In this document: one piece after another, positions 9,043-18,879 of the stretch
Numbering within the stretch: position 1 is the stretch's first letter
Layout: each line of letters opens with the position of its first letter
Assembly (NCBI RefSeq): GCF_000621845.1
Contig: NZ_JHXF01000014.1
Location: forward strand, 45,827 to 109,826
DNA from: Ruminococcus flavefaciens MA2007
Lineage (GTDB): Bacteria > Bacillota > Clostridia > Oscillospirales > Ruminococcaceae
Length of the DNA: 64,000 nt
Direction of reading: 5' to 3'
Position numbers and translations under genes: made by a program
Notes under the pieces: model-generated
What the model was told of the DNA's origin: nothing
Databases searched by the model: none
The model's input: only the letters and a program-made list of their open reading frames with translations

Positions 9043-11928
9043 ATGACAATTAAAGATGTAACTAAAGCTTTAAAAATAGCGGGTATTAATCCTCCCAGTG
9101 AAGTTAGCAGCAAGGAAGTTATCAAGCTATTTCATGAACTGAAGGGCGAAATCTACACGGTTTCAACTGCTAAAATGGTGAAGTTTCTTTTATCCCTTGG
9201 CTTTTCATACAGTAAATTTTTGGACTGTGACCGTACAGAATTGAATAAGATGCTTGAGAATAATCTCAAGATAGACGATGAACCGGAAAAATCTAAATTT
9301 AGAAAGGCTTTAGATGGTATTTCTGATCTTTTTGCCGGAAAAGGCAAGTCTGGTATCCCTTTCAAAGTTATCATACCAGATTCATTTGAGTCCGCACAAA
9401 ACCTTTATAATAAGCTCTTTGAAAATGATTGCATTGAAATCATTCCACAGGATGAAGTAGTTTTTAATCCAAGTTCTGATAATAAAGTTTATTATACTGA
9501 TTCTAATGGAATTTCAAAAGGCGTTGATATAACGCAGGCGGATGATATTTGGCTTCAGTTTACAGGAAAGATTAATTCTAATTTCTACATGATAGTTCCT
9601 GCTGAGAATAATATAGTTAGCAAGGAACTCGCTATATATGGTACTTTTTTGCCTGACAATCATGGAACATATTATTTGGAAGCCGCCTCTGCTAATATTA
9701 GAGTAGACTTTAAATCAACAAACTATGCCTATTATCTTGTATTCGCAAACGAAACACTTACGCGCTTCTATGCTATTAGAATGGATTTTTTCTCTAAAGT
9801 TCTTCCTACAGACTACCATTGGTTGTGTATAGATTTTGGAACGAGTAATACAACCGTAGGCACATGGAAAGAGGATCAAACACATGAAATCGTTGCTTTC
9901 GATGATGTTACCTCAGCTGATAAAAATCCTAATTGTTTAATGCCCACGATTGCATATATTTTAAATGCCCCAAATGCAGAATCAGCCCAACTGCTGTTCG
10001 GATTTGAGGCTAAGAAACGTTTAATTGATACTGATTATCAACCGAAGGGGAGCATTTTTTACAATATAAAGCAATGGATTTCAGCGGATCCAAATTATAC
10101 GGTCTCCTGTAATGATGAGAACAACCATAATATCGATCTCAAGGTTCATGATATTATTTCTATGTTCTTGAAATACGTAGTTGAGCAAGCTGAAATAAAG
10201 CTCAAGCGGCACTTTGTGAATTTCCATTTTTCAGCACCAATCAAGCTTAAAGACAGGCTTTATGCTATCACCTCAAATACATTTAATGAAGCTGGATATA
10301 CTGTTGCAGATGTGCAAAGCTCCTTAGATGAAGGTATCGCAATCATGTATGAACGAATCTCTGAACTAAGAGAAGAGTTCAGAAAGAATCCGCAGAAGAA
10401 TCGTGGCGATGTCATGATAATCGACTGCGGTGGTGGCACAACTGATGTAGCAAGGTGTAGGTATGCTTTTTCTTCCTCTGATGTGGGAGTGAAGACACAG
10501 ATTAGAGTTCGTTCAGTAAATGGGCAATATTTTGGTGGTAACGAGCTTACCTATAGAATTTTCCAATTGTTAAAAATCAAGCTGAGCGATTACTATAAAT
10601 CTGGCATGCATAGTTCAAAGATTCAGATAATGAGCATAGATGATCTTATCAGTACGGCTACAGATGACTATTTAAATGCAGTGGATCAGTATATCACGCA
10701 GATTATTGAGAGAAAAGACACACCATTTACATATTATGACCAATTAGACAAAGCAAGTCAGGAGGCTGAGTGGGTACTCCCTACCGATTATGCTAATAAG
10801 GCTATAGTCAACGGTGCAGCAATGATTGCTCAAGCTAAGCGCAACTTCAACTATCTTTGGAACTGGGCAGAAAGAATTAAGATAGAGTTCTTCTCTGGCG
10901 AAAGTCGTGCTACATTTAGCTTTTCAACTGATATCCAAACCGATAAAGCACTATATTTCTACGCTGATCCCTCAGGAGAACACATAGTTCCAAAGATGAG
11001 CTTAAAGAAACAAGATTCTGTTCCGGATGTTGCGATTAACATTAAAGAGCTAACTGCATTACTCAGTCCTCAAATATACTATATTTTGTCAATTATGTTG
11101 CTTAAAGCAGACGGCTCTGAGCTTATATTTGATGATAAAGAGATGCAAAAAACGAGGATGCTTCTTTCAGGACAATCTTGTAAAATCAGTTTGTTCAGAG
11201 ATCTTATGAAGGAATATATTCCTGGAAGAAGGACACGAAGCGGGAAAAATGTTAAGAGAACAGCTACGGAAATGAAGTTGTCTTGTGTGAAAGGTTGTAT
11301 TCAGTATCTGATGGAAAAAGAAGTACTAAATGGTGAAACACAGATAATAACTGATGCTCCAAGCGTAATCTACCGTGTTGCAGTTAAAAGCGAATCCCTT
11401 GAGGCTGAAAAAGTCCTGCTTGATGGTCGTTCTATCAGACAAACAGATAAAGTAAAAAGCATGAACCGCATTGAGATAGTTCAGCGCTCAGTAGCTGCCG
11501 GAGAAATTCTCTATTCTGTTTATAACAATGTCGTAAGTAGTAATGATACTGTGAGCACTGGAGCTGTCCGTATAGAACCTAGCAATACAAACACTCCATA
11601 TGATAAATTGGCTGATCTTATCGCTGAAATTGCTAATCACTCGATCGCGGATCTTTCAAGTTATCAATTTGAGCATGAGGGGAAGAGCGAATCTGTTCTT
11701 TCTCGTTTGGAAACTGATCTTCAAGCTATTGAATCCGGAGGAAATGGAAAGTTATTATACTTCATTCTCCCAAATAATGATGGCTGTGGTTTTATTCTTT
11801 GGCAGATTATCAAGCGTTCTGTTGACGGAAAGAGGATGTATTATTTATTTGAGCCTACCCAGTTTGACTATTTAAAGGACACTGTGATATCAAGATTTGA
11901 CGGTAAAAACTGTGTCATGAGGGCGTAA
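9043..11928 (+). CDS. Hsp70/actin-fold ATPase (SrfB-like), injection-system associated
   Basis: A 961-residue protein with the three nucleotide-binding signatures of the Hsp70/actin superfamily: phosphate-1 CIDFGTSNTTVGTW (~264), phosphate-2 IIDCGGGTTDVARC (~458) and adenosine motif MLLSGQSCKI (~705). It is much longer than DnaK (~640) and lacks the EEVD-type tail. The first ~60 residues form a small helical domain (DVTKALKIAGINPPSEVSSK) that is duplicated in the paralogue at 13378. Residues ~110-255 are a conserved beta-rich domain before the ATPase. The size and fold recall SrfB-type virulence proteins. A plausible but unproven role is assembly or recycling of the contractile sheath, since no ClpV is encoded. 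Confidence 0.75.
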   Translation: MTIKDVTKALKIAGINPPSEVSSKEVIKLFHELKGEIYTVSTAKMVKFLLSLGFSYSKFLDCDRTELNKMLENNLKIDDEPEKSKFRKALDGISDLFAGKGKSGIPFKVIIPDSFESAQNLYNKLFENDCIEIIPQDEVVFNPSSDNKVYYTDSNGISKGVDITQADDIWLQFTGKINSNFYMIVPAENNIVSKELAIYGTFLPDNHGTYYLEAASANIRVDFKSTNYAYYLVFANETLTRFYAIRMDFFSKVLPTDYHWLCIDFGTSNTTVGTWKEDQTHEIVAFDDVTSADKNPNCLMPTIAYILNAPNAESAQLLFGFEAKKRLIDTDYQPKGSIFYNIKQWISADPNYTVSCNDENNHNIDLKVHDIISMFLKYVVEQAEIKLKRHFVNFHFSAPIKLKDRLYAITSNTFNEAGYTVADVQSSLDEGIAIMYERISELREEFRKNPQKNRGDVMIIDCGGGTTDVARCRYAFSSSDVGVKTQIRVRSVNGQYFGGNELTYRIFQLLKIKLSDYYKSGMHSSKIQIMSIDDLISTATDDYLNAVDQYITQIIERKDTPFTYYDQLDKASQEAEWVLPTDYANKAIVNGAAMIAQAKRNFNYLWNWAERIKIEFFSGESRATFSFSTDIQTDKALYFYADPSGEHIVPKMSLKKQDSVPDVAINIKELTALLSPQIYYILSIMLLKADGSELIFDDKEMQKTRMLLSGQSCKISLFRDLMKEYIPGRRTRSGKNVKRTATEMKLSCVKGCIQYLMEKEVLNGETQIITDAPSVIYRVAVKSESLEAEKVLLDGRSIRQTDKVKSMNRIEIVQRSVAAGEILYSVYNNVVSSNDTVSTGAVRIEPSNTNTPYDKLADLIAEIANHSIADLSSYQFEHEGKSESVLSRLETDLQAIESGGNGKLLYFILPNNDGCGFILWQIIKRSVDGKRMYYLFEPTQFDYLKDTVISRFDGKNCVMRA

Positions 11929-11930
11929 CT

Positions 11931-12710
11931 ATGTTGCATAATTACAATGTTTCTTTTCCGAAAGGATCTATAATTACTGGTCAGCAGCTTCAATTATTGC
12001 ATGATCAGCCTATAAAGTATCTAAACTATCAATATATTGATAATTCTGATGGTGTTATTTCAGGCATGGAAATGGAAGAATTCAATGGAAAACTCATAAT
12101 CACACCTGGAATGTATAAATACAATGGCATATTATATCTTCTAGAGGAGGCATTCGTGGTTCAAATAGAGAATCAACCATTTGAAAGCGGTCAGAACTAC
12201 TCTATCATTCTATCTGCTTGTGAGCAAAGTATAGCACCTGATATCATAGATAATCAGTTACAAATGCTTGTAGCCATAAGCAATAGTATCTCAACCACGT
12301 CTTCGAATCTGATTTGTTCCTTCTATGGTACTCCACAATTGCCAAAATACTGTAAAGATATCTTTTCAGAGAATTTTGATTTTCTACCGTACCAACAGTC
12401 TTGTTATGGAAAGAAGCCAACCTATTCTAAATACCTGTTCCGGTTGGTTTATCAATATTTGACTGCAGAAAAAAGCAGACCTCATACACTTGATTATGTT
12501 CTTATTAGTGAGATTTCCAGATGTGGTTATATTTCTCCATTAACAATGCTGAACTATATTATTGCATCTGGTCAATCCGCACCTACATTTGAGGATAGAC
12601 GAGCTTTTTTCAAAGTGTTTATTGATTCGCTTGATCTATTAATAGATGATATGCCTGTTAGCAACACAGAAGAAATAAATACCGAAACATCGGAGGGCTT
12701 TTTCTTTTAG
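11931..12710 (+). CDS. TssK/receptor-binding-like protein of the injection system (candidate)
   Basis: A 259-residue soluble protein. The N-terminal ~100 residues (FPKGSIITGQQLQLLHDQP, then ISGMEMEEFNGKLIITPGM) are beta-rich. They recall the opening of TssK-like baseplate adaptors and phage receptor-binding proteins, where a loading-platform motif is followed by a beta shell. The C-terminal half is helical and ends in an acidic tail. It starts 3 bases after the Hsp70-like gene and is followed within 3 bases by the membrane protein, so it could link baseplate and membrane. No enzyme motif is visible. The assignment is tentative. Confidence 0.4.
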   Translation: MLHNYNVSFPKGSIITGQQLQLLHDQPIKYLNYQYIDNSDGVISGMEMEEFNGKLIITPGMYKYNGILYLLEEAFVVQIENQPFESGQNYSIILSACEQSIAPDIIDNQLQMLVAISNSISTTSSNLICSFYGTPQLPKYCKDIFSENFDFLPYQQSCYGKKPTYSKYLFRLVYQYLTAEKSRPHTLDYVLISEISRCGYISPLTMLNYIIASGQSAPTFEDRRAFFKVFIDSLDLLIDDMPVSNTEEINTETSEGFFF

Positions 12711-12712
12711 TT

Positions 12713-13357
12713 ATGCTTAAATCTACAGTAAAAACAGCAATCAATGGGTGCTGGGTGCTATTGGTGAGCTTTATGTTGTGCCGAATTTTCCCGCCGAATA
12801 AAGCATATGGATATTTTTTATTCGCTGTTTATATTTGTGTATTATTGGTGTTTAAGCCAATGAAGCCATTTTATCATGCGATTTGCAAACCAGATATAAA
12901 CATACCTGTTGAGAGGCAAGTCCCTAATAAGATTTATTCAATTGCATTACTCTCTATCAAAATTCTCATATTGATAGCTTGTATAGGAATAGGTGTTTCT
13001 GGAGCTATTCTTTATAAGTTTTTATTCCTAAAGTCATTTGCAATTAAACTTCATTTGTTATTTTCATATTGGGCTTTCATATTATCTATGATTCAGTTGG
13101 GCATAAGTATTGGAATTACCGTACTGCCAAGATTTAAAGAAAAGATTCAAAAAATTGTGTTTTATGCATCATATATTGTTAGTGTAGCAGGAATCATATT
13201 CTTAATTAAATCAGAATTGGCTGTTAGTCTCATACAGTTGAATAAAAATCTAATTTTACTATCAACAGTGCAAATGTTTTTTATATTATTAGGTTTTGTT
13301 TCTTTAGGGATTGCTTTTAATCATTTTATAAAACGGATCACAAAATTGAAAGGTTGA
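12713..13357 (+). CDS. Integral membrane protein of the injection system
   Basis: A 214-residue protein with about six hydrophobic segments, such as AVYICVLLVF, ILILIACIGIGVSGAIL, FILSMIQLGISIGITVL and MFFILLGFVSLGIAF. Short basic loops suggest an inner-membrane topology. No catalytic motif. It is the only membrane protein in the operon and so the best candidate for a membrane anchor, but it does not resemble TssJ, TssL or TssM. The ribosome site is weak, so translation may be coupled to the gene before it. Confidence 0.5.
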   Translation: MLKSTVKTAINGCWVLLVSFMLCRIFPPNKAYGYFLFAVYICVLLVFKPMKPFYHAICKPDINIPVERQVPNKIYSIALLSIKILILIACIGIGVSGAILYKFLFLKSFAIKLHLLFSYWAFILSMIQLGISIGITVLPRFKEKIQKIVFYASYIVSVAGIIFLIKSELAVSLIQLNKNLILLSTVQMFFILLGFVSLGIAFNHFIKRITKLKG

Positions 13358-13377
13358 GAATTCAAGGGGGGATAAAT

Positions 13378-16300
13378 ATGGAAAACGAAATAATCAAAAC
13401 TAAAAGTGAAATAATAGTAGCGTTAAATGCAGCAAACATTAAAAAGCCCAAAAACATAACAAACACTTCACTTGAAAATCTATTTAAAGAAAAAAAAGAA
13501 AATGGAACCTATGTTATTATGCTGTCTCAAATCCGTAAGTTCACGGAACAATTAAATGTTGAACTTAAGTATGATGAATTCAAGGGAGGAGGTATTTGGG
13601 CAGGGGCTGTAGCTAGCATTTTGTTTCAAAATGCCAATCAAGCAGCAAGGATACGAAATGAGTGTTTATCGTTTATCAAGAATCGATTAAAAATCGTTGA
13701 CAACATAGAAGAGGACATGGCAGAGGATATAGAAGATGCTGCAGATATTTGTTATGATGATAACGTAACAATAGAGACGACAGAGGAGATTTATGATATG
13801 AAAGAGAAAACAAAATCGCAAATAATCGATGCTTTAAGGTATGCATACATTACTCCTCCAGATTCGATTGATAAAGAATCAATTGAATCACTTATTTCTA
13901 ACCATTATATTTCACATAAACAAATTGGATTATTATTTTACCGTCTTGGCCTAATTTCAAGTTCAAGTATAGCAGATAATAGTACTCGAGAATCATGGGT
14001 AAAAAAATTCGAAAATGAAATAGTAATAATAGATGACAATAATGAGGAAGATATTATTCATGTTGAATCAAATAAGTCTAATATAGACATAACTTTTGAC
14101 AGAATACAAGAGATTTATCAGCAGTTGATACTTGAGGGGACTATCGAGATGCTTGATCCTGATGAAACCCCGTATGATCTAAGTGAACCAAATACAGTGT
14201 ACCATACTTCGCAAAATAAAGGTGTGGATGTAACAAAGGCCGATAATATATGGCTTCGTTTTTCTGAGGAAATAAGCACTGACATATATATGTTGGTAGC
14301 TTCTGATAACGAATTACATGGAACTGTAATTATGTTTGGTTCTTTTCTCAGCGAAAATGGCATGTATTATCTTGAGGCTAAAGCTCAAAACATTCGTTTG
14401 GATTTCTCTTCGAACAATCTTGCTTATTATCTGATATTTGATAATAAAAATCATACTAAGCATTATGCCGTAGAGATATCTATTCAGACTGAAGAACTTG
14501 CAACTGACGATTACTACCTTTGTATAGATTTTGGAACCAGTAATACTACTGCTGGTACATGGCTAAAAGAAACACAAGAGGCAGAACTTGTAACATTTGA
14601 GGATGTTTCAGATGCAAGTAAGCCGAGTAGTTTTCTTTTGCCTACGATAGCCTATGTAGAAAGTGCTGAATCGGAAAGGGAGGTTCACTTCTTATTCGGA
14701 TATGAAGCAAAAAAACGCCTTATGGAGACGGATTATCAGCCTAAAGGAAGTATTTTCTACAATATCAAGCAGTGGGTATCTTTGGATTCAGATTATACTA
14801 TTGACTGTCATGACGAAAAGAACCATTCAATCAGATTACACGTACATGATATCATTTCTGAATATCTAAGGTATGTTGTGTCTCAGGCTGAGATAAAATT
14901 AAAGAAGCGTTTTGTAAAATTTCACTTTTCATCTCCTGTTAAGCTGAAAGCGCGACTCTTTGAAATTGTATCAAAAACGTTTAAAGCGGATGACGGATTC
15001 ACAATTGTACCTCCTAATGAATCCTTGGATGAGGCAATCGCAATCATTTATGAGAGATTGTCTGAATTGAGAGAAGAGTACTTAAACAACACACTCAAAT
15101 CCACCGGTGAGGTTATGATCATTGACTGCGGAGGTGGGACAACAGATGTAGCTCGTTGTAAATACTCATTTTCTCAGGCCGACACAGGCGTTAAGTCGCT
15201 TATTAGGGTACAATCTGTCAACGGGCAGAATTTCGGAGGAAATGAGTTAACATATCGTATATTCCAACTCTTGAAAATCAAGCTGAGTGACTATTATAAA
15301 TCAGAGGGACAGCAAGGCACAATTCAGGTTACTAGTATTGATGATCTGGTTAGTACTTCCGCAAATGAGTATTTGAGTACAGTTGATAGGTATATACAAC
15401 AGGTTATTGCTGGAGAAAAACCAGTATTCACTTATTATGATAAGCTTGACGATGCAAGTCGCGCGGCTGAATGGGTCCTTCCAACTGATTTTGCAAATCA
15501 TGAGATAGTACAAGGAAAGAATCTTAAAGCGCAGGCTCAGAGAAATTTCAATTATCTCTGGAGTTGGGCAGAACGCATTAAAATTGAATTTTATACAGGA
15601 GAGAGTCGTGCTTATTTCAAATTTGCCGAAGAAAAGCTAATCTGTACTGATAAAGCATTGTATTTCTATGCCGATCCAACCGGAGAAGAAACACCTTCTA
15701 AGCTTCCACTGAAGAAACAAACCTCTGTACCAGATATTGCCATTAATATTAAGGAACTAACTGCATTACTTAGTCCACAGATTTATTTTATCCTTTCAAT
15801 TATGCTGTTAAAATCCAATGGCACAGAGCTTTTTTTCGATTCAACAGATATTCAGAATGCTAGAATGCGTCTTTCCGGTCAATCTTGTAAAATTGAATTG
15901 TTCCGTGATTTGTTGAAAGAATACATTCCTGGAAGAATTACACGAGATAGCTCTGGTGAGCAAACATCATCAATAAAGATGAAGCTTGCTTGTGTCAAGG
16001 GATGCATTCAGTATCTCCTTGAACGTCAGCTCGGATTTGTATCCACCCAAATTCAAATTGATCCACCAAATATTAATTACAGGGTAACTGTTAAGCAGGA
16101 TTCTATCAATAGCGAAACAGAATTGTTAAATGGTCGTATGATACACCAGAAAAATGATGTAAAGATTATGGACAGAATTCGGCTTGTAACGCGACCTTTT
16201 AAAGAGGGAGACATATATTATAACGTTTATAACAATATTGTAAGTAGTAATACTCCCGAAAAGAAAGATGTAATCAAGATTAAAACAGATCTTTCATCTA

Positions 16301-16635
16301 ATCATTATACACATTATACTAATATTGATGATCTACTTGAGAGAGTTAAACAATCGGCGCTATCTGGAATTGATGAATATTGTTATGATCATGAAGGAAA
16401 GCAAGAGTCTGTTATAAATCGCCTAAAAGAAGATATTGAATCAGTAAAAACTGAGTCAGTTCCTAAATTAATCTATTTTATCGTTCCAAACAATGACGGC
16501 TGTGGCTTTGTCCTATGGCAAATTGTTAAAAAGGAAGATTGCGGTAAACGTATATTTTTCTTATCAAATCCCTCGCATATAGATTATTTGCCAGATAAAG
16601 CTATCTCGCGTTTCGATGGTAGAAATTGTAAATGA
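13378..16635 (+). CDS. Second Hsp70/actin-fold ATPase with duplicated N-terminal domain
   Basis: A 1085-residue paralogue of the protein at 9043. It has the same signatures: CIDFGTSNTTAGTW (~381), IIDCGGGTTDVARC (~579) and RLSGQSCKI (~831). The ATPase and C-terminal halves are near-colinear with the first copy, down to the closing FVLWQI and SRFDGRNCK segments. It differs in front: the ~55-residue helical domain is present twice, once at ~5-60 (EIIVALNAANIKKPKNI) and once at ~145-200 (QIIDALRYAYITPPDSI), joined by an acidic linker. The ATG at 13378 follows AAGGGGGGA and is preferred over upstream in-frame codons. It is the last gene of the operon, before a strong terminator. Confidence 0.75.
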   Translation: MENEIIKTKSEIIVALNAANIKKPKNITNTSLENLFKEKKENGTYVIMLSQIRKFTEQLNVELKYDEFKGGGIWAGAVASILFQNANQAARIRNECLSFIKNRLKIVDNIEEDMAEDIEDAADICYDDNVTIETTEEIYDMKEKTKSQIIDALRYAYITPPDSIDKESIESLISNHYISHKQIGLLFYRLGLISSSSIADNSTRESWVKKFENEIVIIDDNNEEDIIHVESNKSNIDITFDRIQEIYQQLILEGTIEMLDPDETPYDLSEPNTVYHTSQNKGVDVTKADNIWLRFSEEISTDIYMLVASDNELHGTVIMFGSFLSENGMYYLEAKAQNIRLDFSSNNLAYYLIFDNKNHTKHYAVEISIQTEELATDDYYLCIDFGTSNTTAGTWLKETQEAELVTFEDVSDASKPSSFLLPTIAYVESAESEREVHFLFGYEAKKRLMETDYQPKGSIFYNIKQWVSLDSDYTIDCHDEKNHSIRLHVHDIISEYLRYVVSQAEIKLKKRFVKFHFSSPVKLKARLFEIVSKTFKADDGFTIVPPNESLDEAIAIIYERLSELREEYLNNTLKSTGEVMIIDCGGGTTDVARCKYSFSQADTGVKSLIRVQSVNGQNFGGNELTYRIFQLLKIKLSDYYKSEGQQGTIQVTSIDDLVSTSANEYLSTVDRYIQQVIAGEKPVFTYYDKLDDASRAAEWVLPTDFANHEIVQGKNLKAQAQRNFNYLWSWAERIKIEFYTGESRAYFKFAEEKLICTDKALYFYADPTGEETPSKLPLKKQTSVPDIAINIKELTALLSPQIYFILSIMLLKSNGTELFFDSTDIQNARMRLSGQSCKIELFRDLLKEYIPGRITRDSSGEQTSSIKMKLACVKGCIQYLLERQLGFVSTQIQIDPPNINYRVTVKQDSINSETELLNGRMIHQKNDVKIMDRIRLVTRPFKEGDIYYNVYNNIVSSNTPEKKDVIKIKTDLSSNHYTHYTNIDDLLERVKQSALSGIDEYCYDHEGKQESVINRLKEDIESVKTESVPKLIYFIVPNNDGCGFVLWQIVKKEDCGKRIFFLSNPSHIDYLPDKAISRFDGRNCK

Positions 16636-16700
16636 CTATTAGAAAAAAATACAATATTCATTTAGATTTAAGCATAATTCGTTTAATATTTTAAAAGGCG

Positions 16701-16731
16701 AACAGGTCGTGTATTTGAAACACGACCTGTT
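16701..16731 (+). terminator. Terminator of the CIS operon
   Basis: A perfect 12-bp stem (AACAGGTCGTGT / ACACGACCTGTT) with a 7-base loop, followed by TATTTATT. It lies 65 bases after the last operon gene and before the convergent yolD-like gene, and probably serves both directions. Confidence 0.8.
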
Positions 16732-16761
16732 ATTTATTGACTTTCAAATCTACTATAAACA

Positions 16762-17109
16762 TTATATCATAATATAATTTTTACCAGTAATACTTATGGA
16801 GTAAATATCTTCAAAAGGAATAGAAGTTTTATTCACTTTTAATCTATGGTATGCCAAATTAACCTCGCAAATCGCGCCTTCAATCGTTGTATAGGAGTCA
16901 ATATCGTAATACCTGATTTTTACTAAGGCACCGACATTCAGATTATTTAATGTATTGGATATTGCTTCGGCATCTTCTTCTCCGAGTTCTATTTTAGGCT
17001 GAGTTATGCGTTCCTGTTTTCTGACAGATTCATAGTAACCTTTAAGAGCAGCAAAAGGTGCAAATTGCATTGCTCTGTCCGGAACTTTGTGATTTGATAC
17101 ATTAACCAT
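16762..17109 (-). CDS. YolD-like protein, partner of Y-family polymerase
   Basis: A 115-residue protein of the YolD-like family. DRAMQFAPFAALKGYYESVR near the N-terminus and the beta-rich C-terminus (ALVKIRYYDIDSYTTIEGAI) match the family pattern. YolD-like proteins are nearly always encoded beside a UmuC/DinB-type polymerase in Firmicutes and are thought to assist it, much like UmuD. The ATG at 17109 follows GGTAGGTGG. This ribosome site lies inside the 3' end of the polymerase gene, so the two are translationally coupled. Confidence 0.85.
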   Translation of the reverse strand: MVNVSNHKVPDRAMQFAPFAALKGYYESVRKQERITQPKIELGEEDAEAISNTLNNLNVGALVKIRYYDIDSYTTIEGAICEVNLAYHRLKVNKTSIPFEDIYSISITGKNYIMI

Positions 17110-18355
17110 TATGCCCACCTACCATCATATTACGTTTAATACCTGTCGCTTTGTTAAGGAAATTGAAGCCCTTGAGTAATGCGTTTTTACCGTATCTGTT
17201 GCGAATTCCAATCATAGCGACTTCGATTTGTTGTTCCTTTTCAGCGTCATCAACGTCCTCAAAGAAGCTTAACTGTAAATCAGGTTCATATGTTAAATCT
17301 GTCAATTGAATACCAATTTGGCGGATTCCGTAACCTATCTTAACTTTATCCATAAACAGGTTGTCAAACGCAGCCTGTATTTTTTTTATTGAGTTAGTCG
17401 TCTGCTCAAGTTTCACAGTTCCTCCGGTTGAAGGAATACAATCTTTAGAATAGCGCATAAATAAGGATATTCCTTTGGCATACAAATTATTTTCTACTAA
17501 TTCAAGAACTAGATTTTCAACCATTTCTTTCATGACAATATGAGCTCCGTCAACGTCATAGTCTTCAAATAATATCTGACTATTAGATAAAGAACGGCTT
17601 TTCCCCTTATAATTATGAATTTGCTCCATAGTACATGTTTCCCTACCCCAGGCATGGTCAATAAGAAAGACAGCTTTAACGCCAAATTCCTTATATAGCA
17701 GTTCCTCAGGAAGCTCTGTGATACCCTCCATATCATACACGCCATACTTAGCCAATCTTGTAGCAGTTCCTCGACCTACATTCCAGAAATCAGTCAAAGG
17801 TTGATGTTTCCATAGATATTTACGATACATAGCTTCATTCAGTACTCCGATATGTTCTGAAACGTGTTTTGCAACTATATCCATTGCAATTTTTGCCAAG
17901 TAAAGATTTGTTCCTATGCCAGCAGTTGCACATATTCCGGTTTTATCCATAACAGCTTGCATAAGCTTCTTTGCAAATTCCTTAGCAGAACAGTTATATG
18001 TTTTCAAATAAGGCGTAGCATCGATAAAAACCTCATCAATTGAATATACGTGGATGTCATCAGGCGAGATAAATTGCAGATATATGCCATAGATCTGGGC
18101 GGAGACCTCTATGTACTTCTTCATTCTCGGCATAGCAATCTCATATTGAATGTGTTTTGGAATTTCAAAGATTCGGCATCGATTCTTTACGCCTAGTTCT
18201 TTTAGTGCAGGAGAGATAGCCAATGTAATTGCACCTTCTCCTCTGGTCGGATCAGCTACAACTAATGGCACTTCGAAAGGATCATAGCCTCGCGCAACAC
18301 ATTCAACGCTTGCATAGAATGATTTTAAGTCGATACACATATAGACTCGTCCCAT
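17102..18355 (-). CDS. Y-family translesion DNA polymerase (UmuC/DinB type)
   Basis: A 417-residue error-prone polymerase. The N-terminus MCIDLKSFYASVECV carries the first catalytic Asp and the steric-gate region of the family. The second acidic motif is at VYSIDEVFIDATPYL (~107). The finger/palm HhH region follows (WNVGRGTATRLAKYG, ~193), then the little-finger domain and a C-terminal LSFFEDVDDAEKEQQ segment resembling a clamp-binding motif. It is predicted to copy past DNA lesions when the SOS response is on. A perfect AAGGAGG precedes the ATG. It is the third gene of a four-gene minus-strand operon with XRE, ImmA-like and YolD genes. Confidence 0.95.
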   Translation of the reverse strand: MGRVYMCIDLKSFYASVECVARGYDPFEVPLVVADPTRGEGAITLAISPALKELGVKNRCRIFEIPKHIQYEIAMPRMKKYIEVSAQIYGIYLQFISPDDIHVYSIDEVFIDATPYLKTYNCSAKEFAKKLMQAVMDKTGICATAGIGTNLYLAKIAMDIVAKHVSEHIGVLNEAMYRKYLWKHQPLTDFWNVGRGTATRLAKYGVYDMEGITELPEELLYKEFGVKAVFLIDHAWGRETCTMEQIHNYKGKSRSLSNSQILFEDYDVDGAHIVMKEMVENLVLELVENNLYAKGISLFMRYSKDCIPSTGGTVKLEQTTNSIKKIQAAFDNLFMDKVKIGYGIRQIGIQLTDLTYEPDLQLSFFEDVDDAEKEQQIEVAMIGIRNRYGKNALLKGFNFLNKATGIKRNMMVGGHNG

Positions 18356-18372
18356 AGCGCTGCCTCCTTATA

Positions 18373-18864
18373 TTAAAACATTTTTATATTACCGCTATAA
18401 TTCTCGTATTTATATCCTCTTCGTACCATATCTGCTATCTTTATATTTAACAACTCTTCCGGAAAACACAGTATCTGAGCAGCTTCAGAAACACTGTGTC
18501 CTTCACGGAAAAGTCCGTCCAGTTCGTCATCATCAATATTAAGATTAGCAAGGAATCGATTGGCTTCAGCCTCAGTCTTGTCACGCATATTAAAAAAGGT
18601 GAACTCGCGTAATGCTCCTTGCATAGCGATATTAGAGTGAAGGACATGATGACCGAGCTCATGACCACAGACCAGAAGCTGAGGTATGCGTTTAATTGTA
18701 GAAGATATTAGAATGACAGGTACATCATCGATATAAGTATATAAGCCCTTTAGTGAGCCTAAAGCAGAAATTGATACCTTTACCCCAAGGTATTCACATA
18801 GTACAAAAGGATCCGTCGTGCCATATTTTTCTTTTAGTTCTTCAACTATTTCAAATATAGTCAT
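18373..18864 (-). CDS. ImmA/IrrE-type metallopeptidase
   Basis: A 163-residue zinc peptidase with the motif GHELGHHVLHS (~68), the HExxH signature of ImmA/IrrE proteins, and a downstream Glu in EAEANRFLANL as third ligand. ImmA relieves repression in mobile elements by cleaving an XRE repressor. The adjacent upstream gene encodes exactly such a regulator, so cleavage of that protein after DNA damage would turn on the polymerase genes. The ribosome site is GGAGG, 7 bases before the ATG. The pairing is well known; the exact substrate here is inferred. Confidence 0.9.
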   Translation of the reverse strand: MTIFEIVEELKEKYGTTDPFVLCEYLGVKVSISALGSLKGLYTYIDDVPVILISSTIKRIPQLLVCGHELGHHVLHSNIAMQGALREFTFFNMRDKTEAEANRFLANLNIDDDELDGLFREGHSVSEAAQILCFPEELLNIKIADMVRRGYKYENYSGNIKMF

Positions 18865-18879
18865 ACGAACACCTCCATG

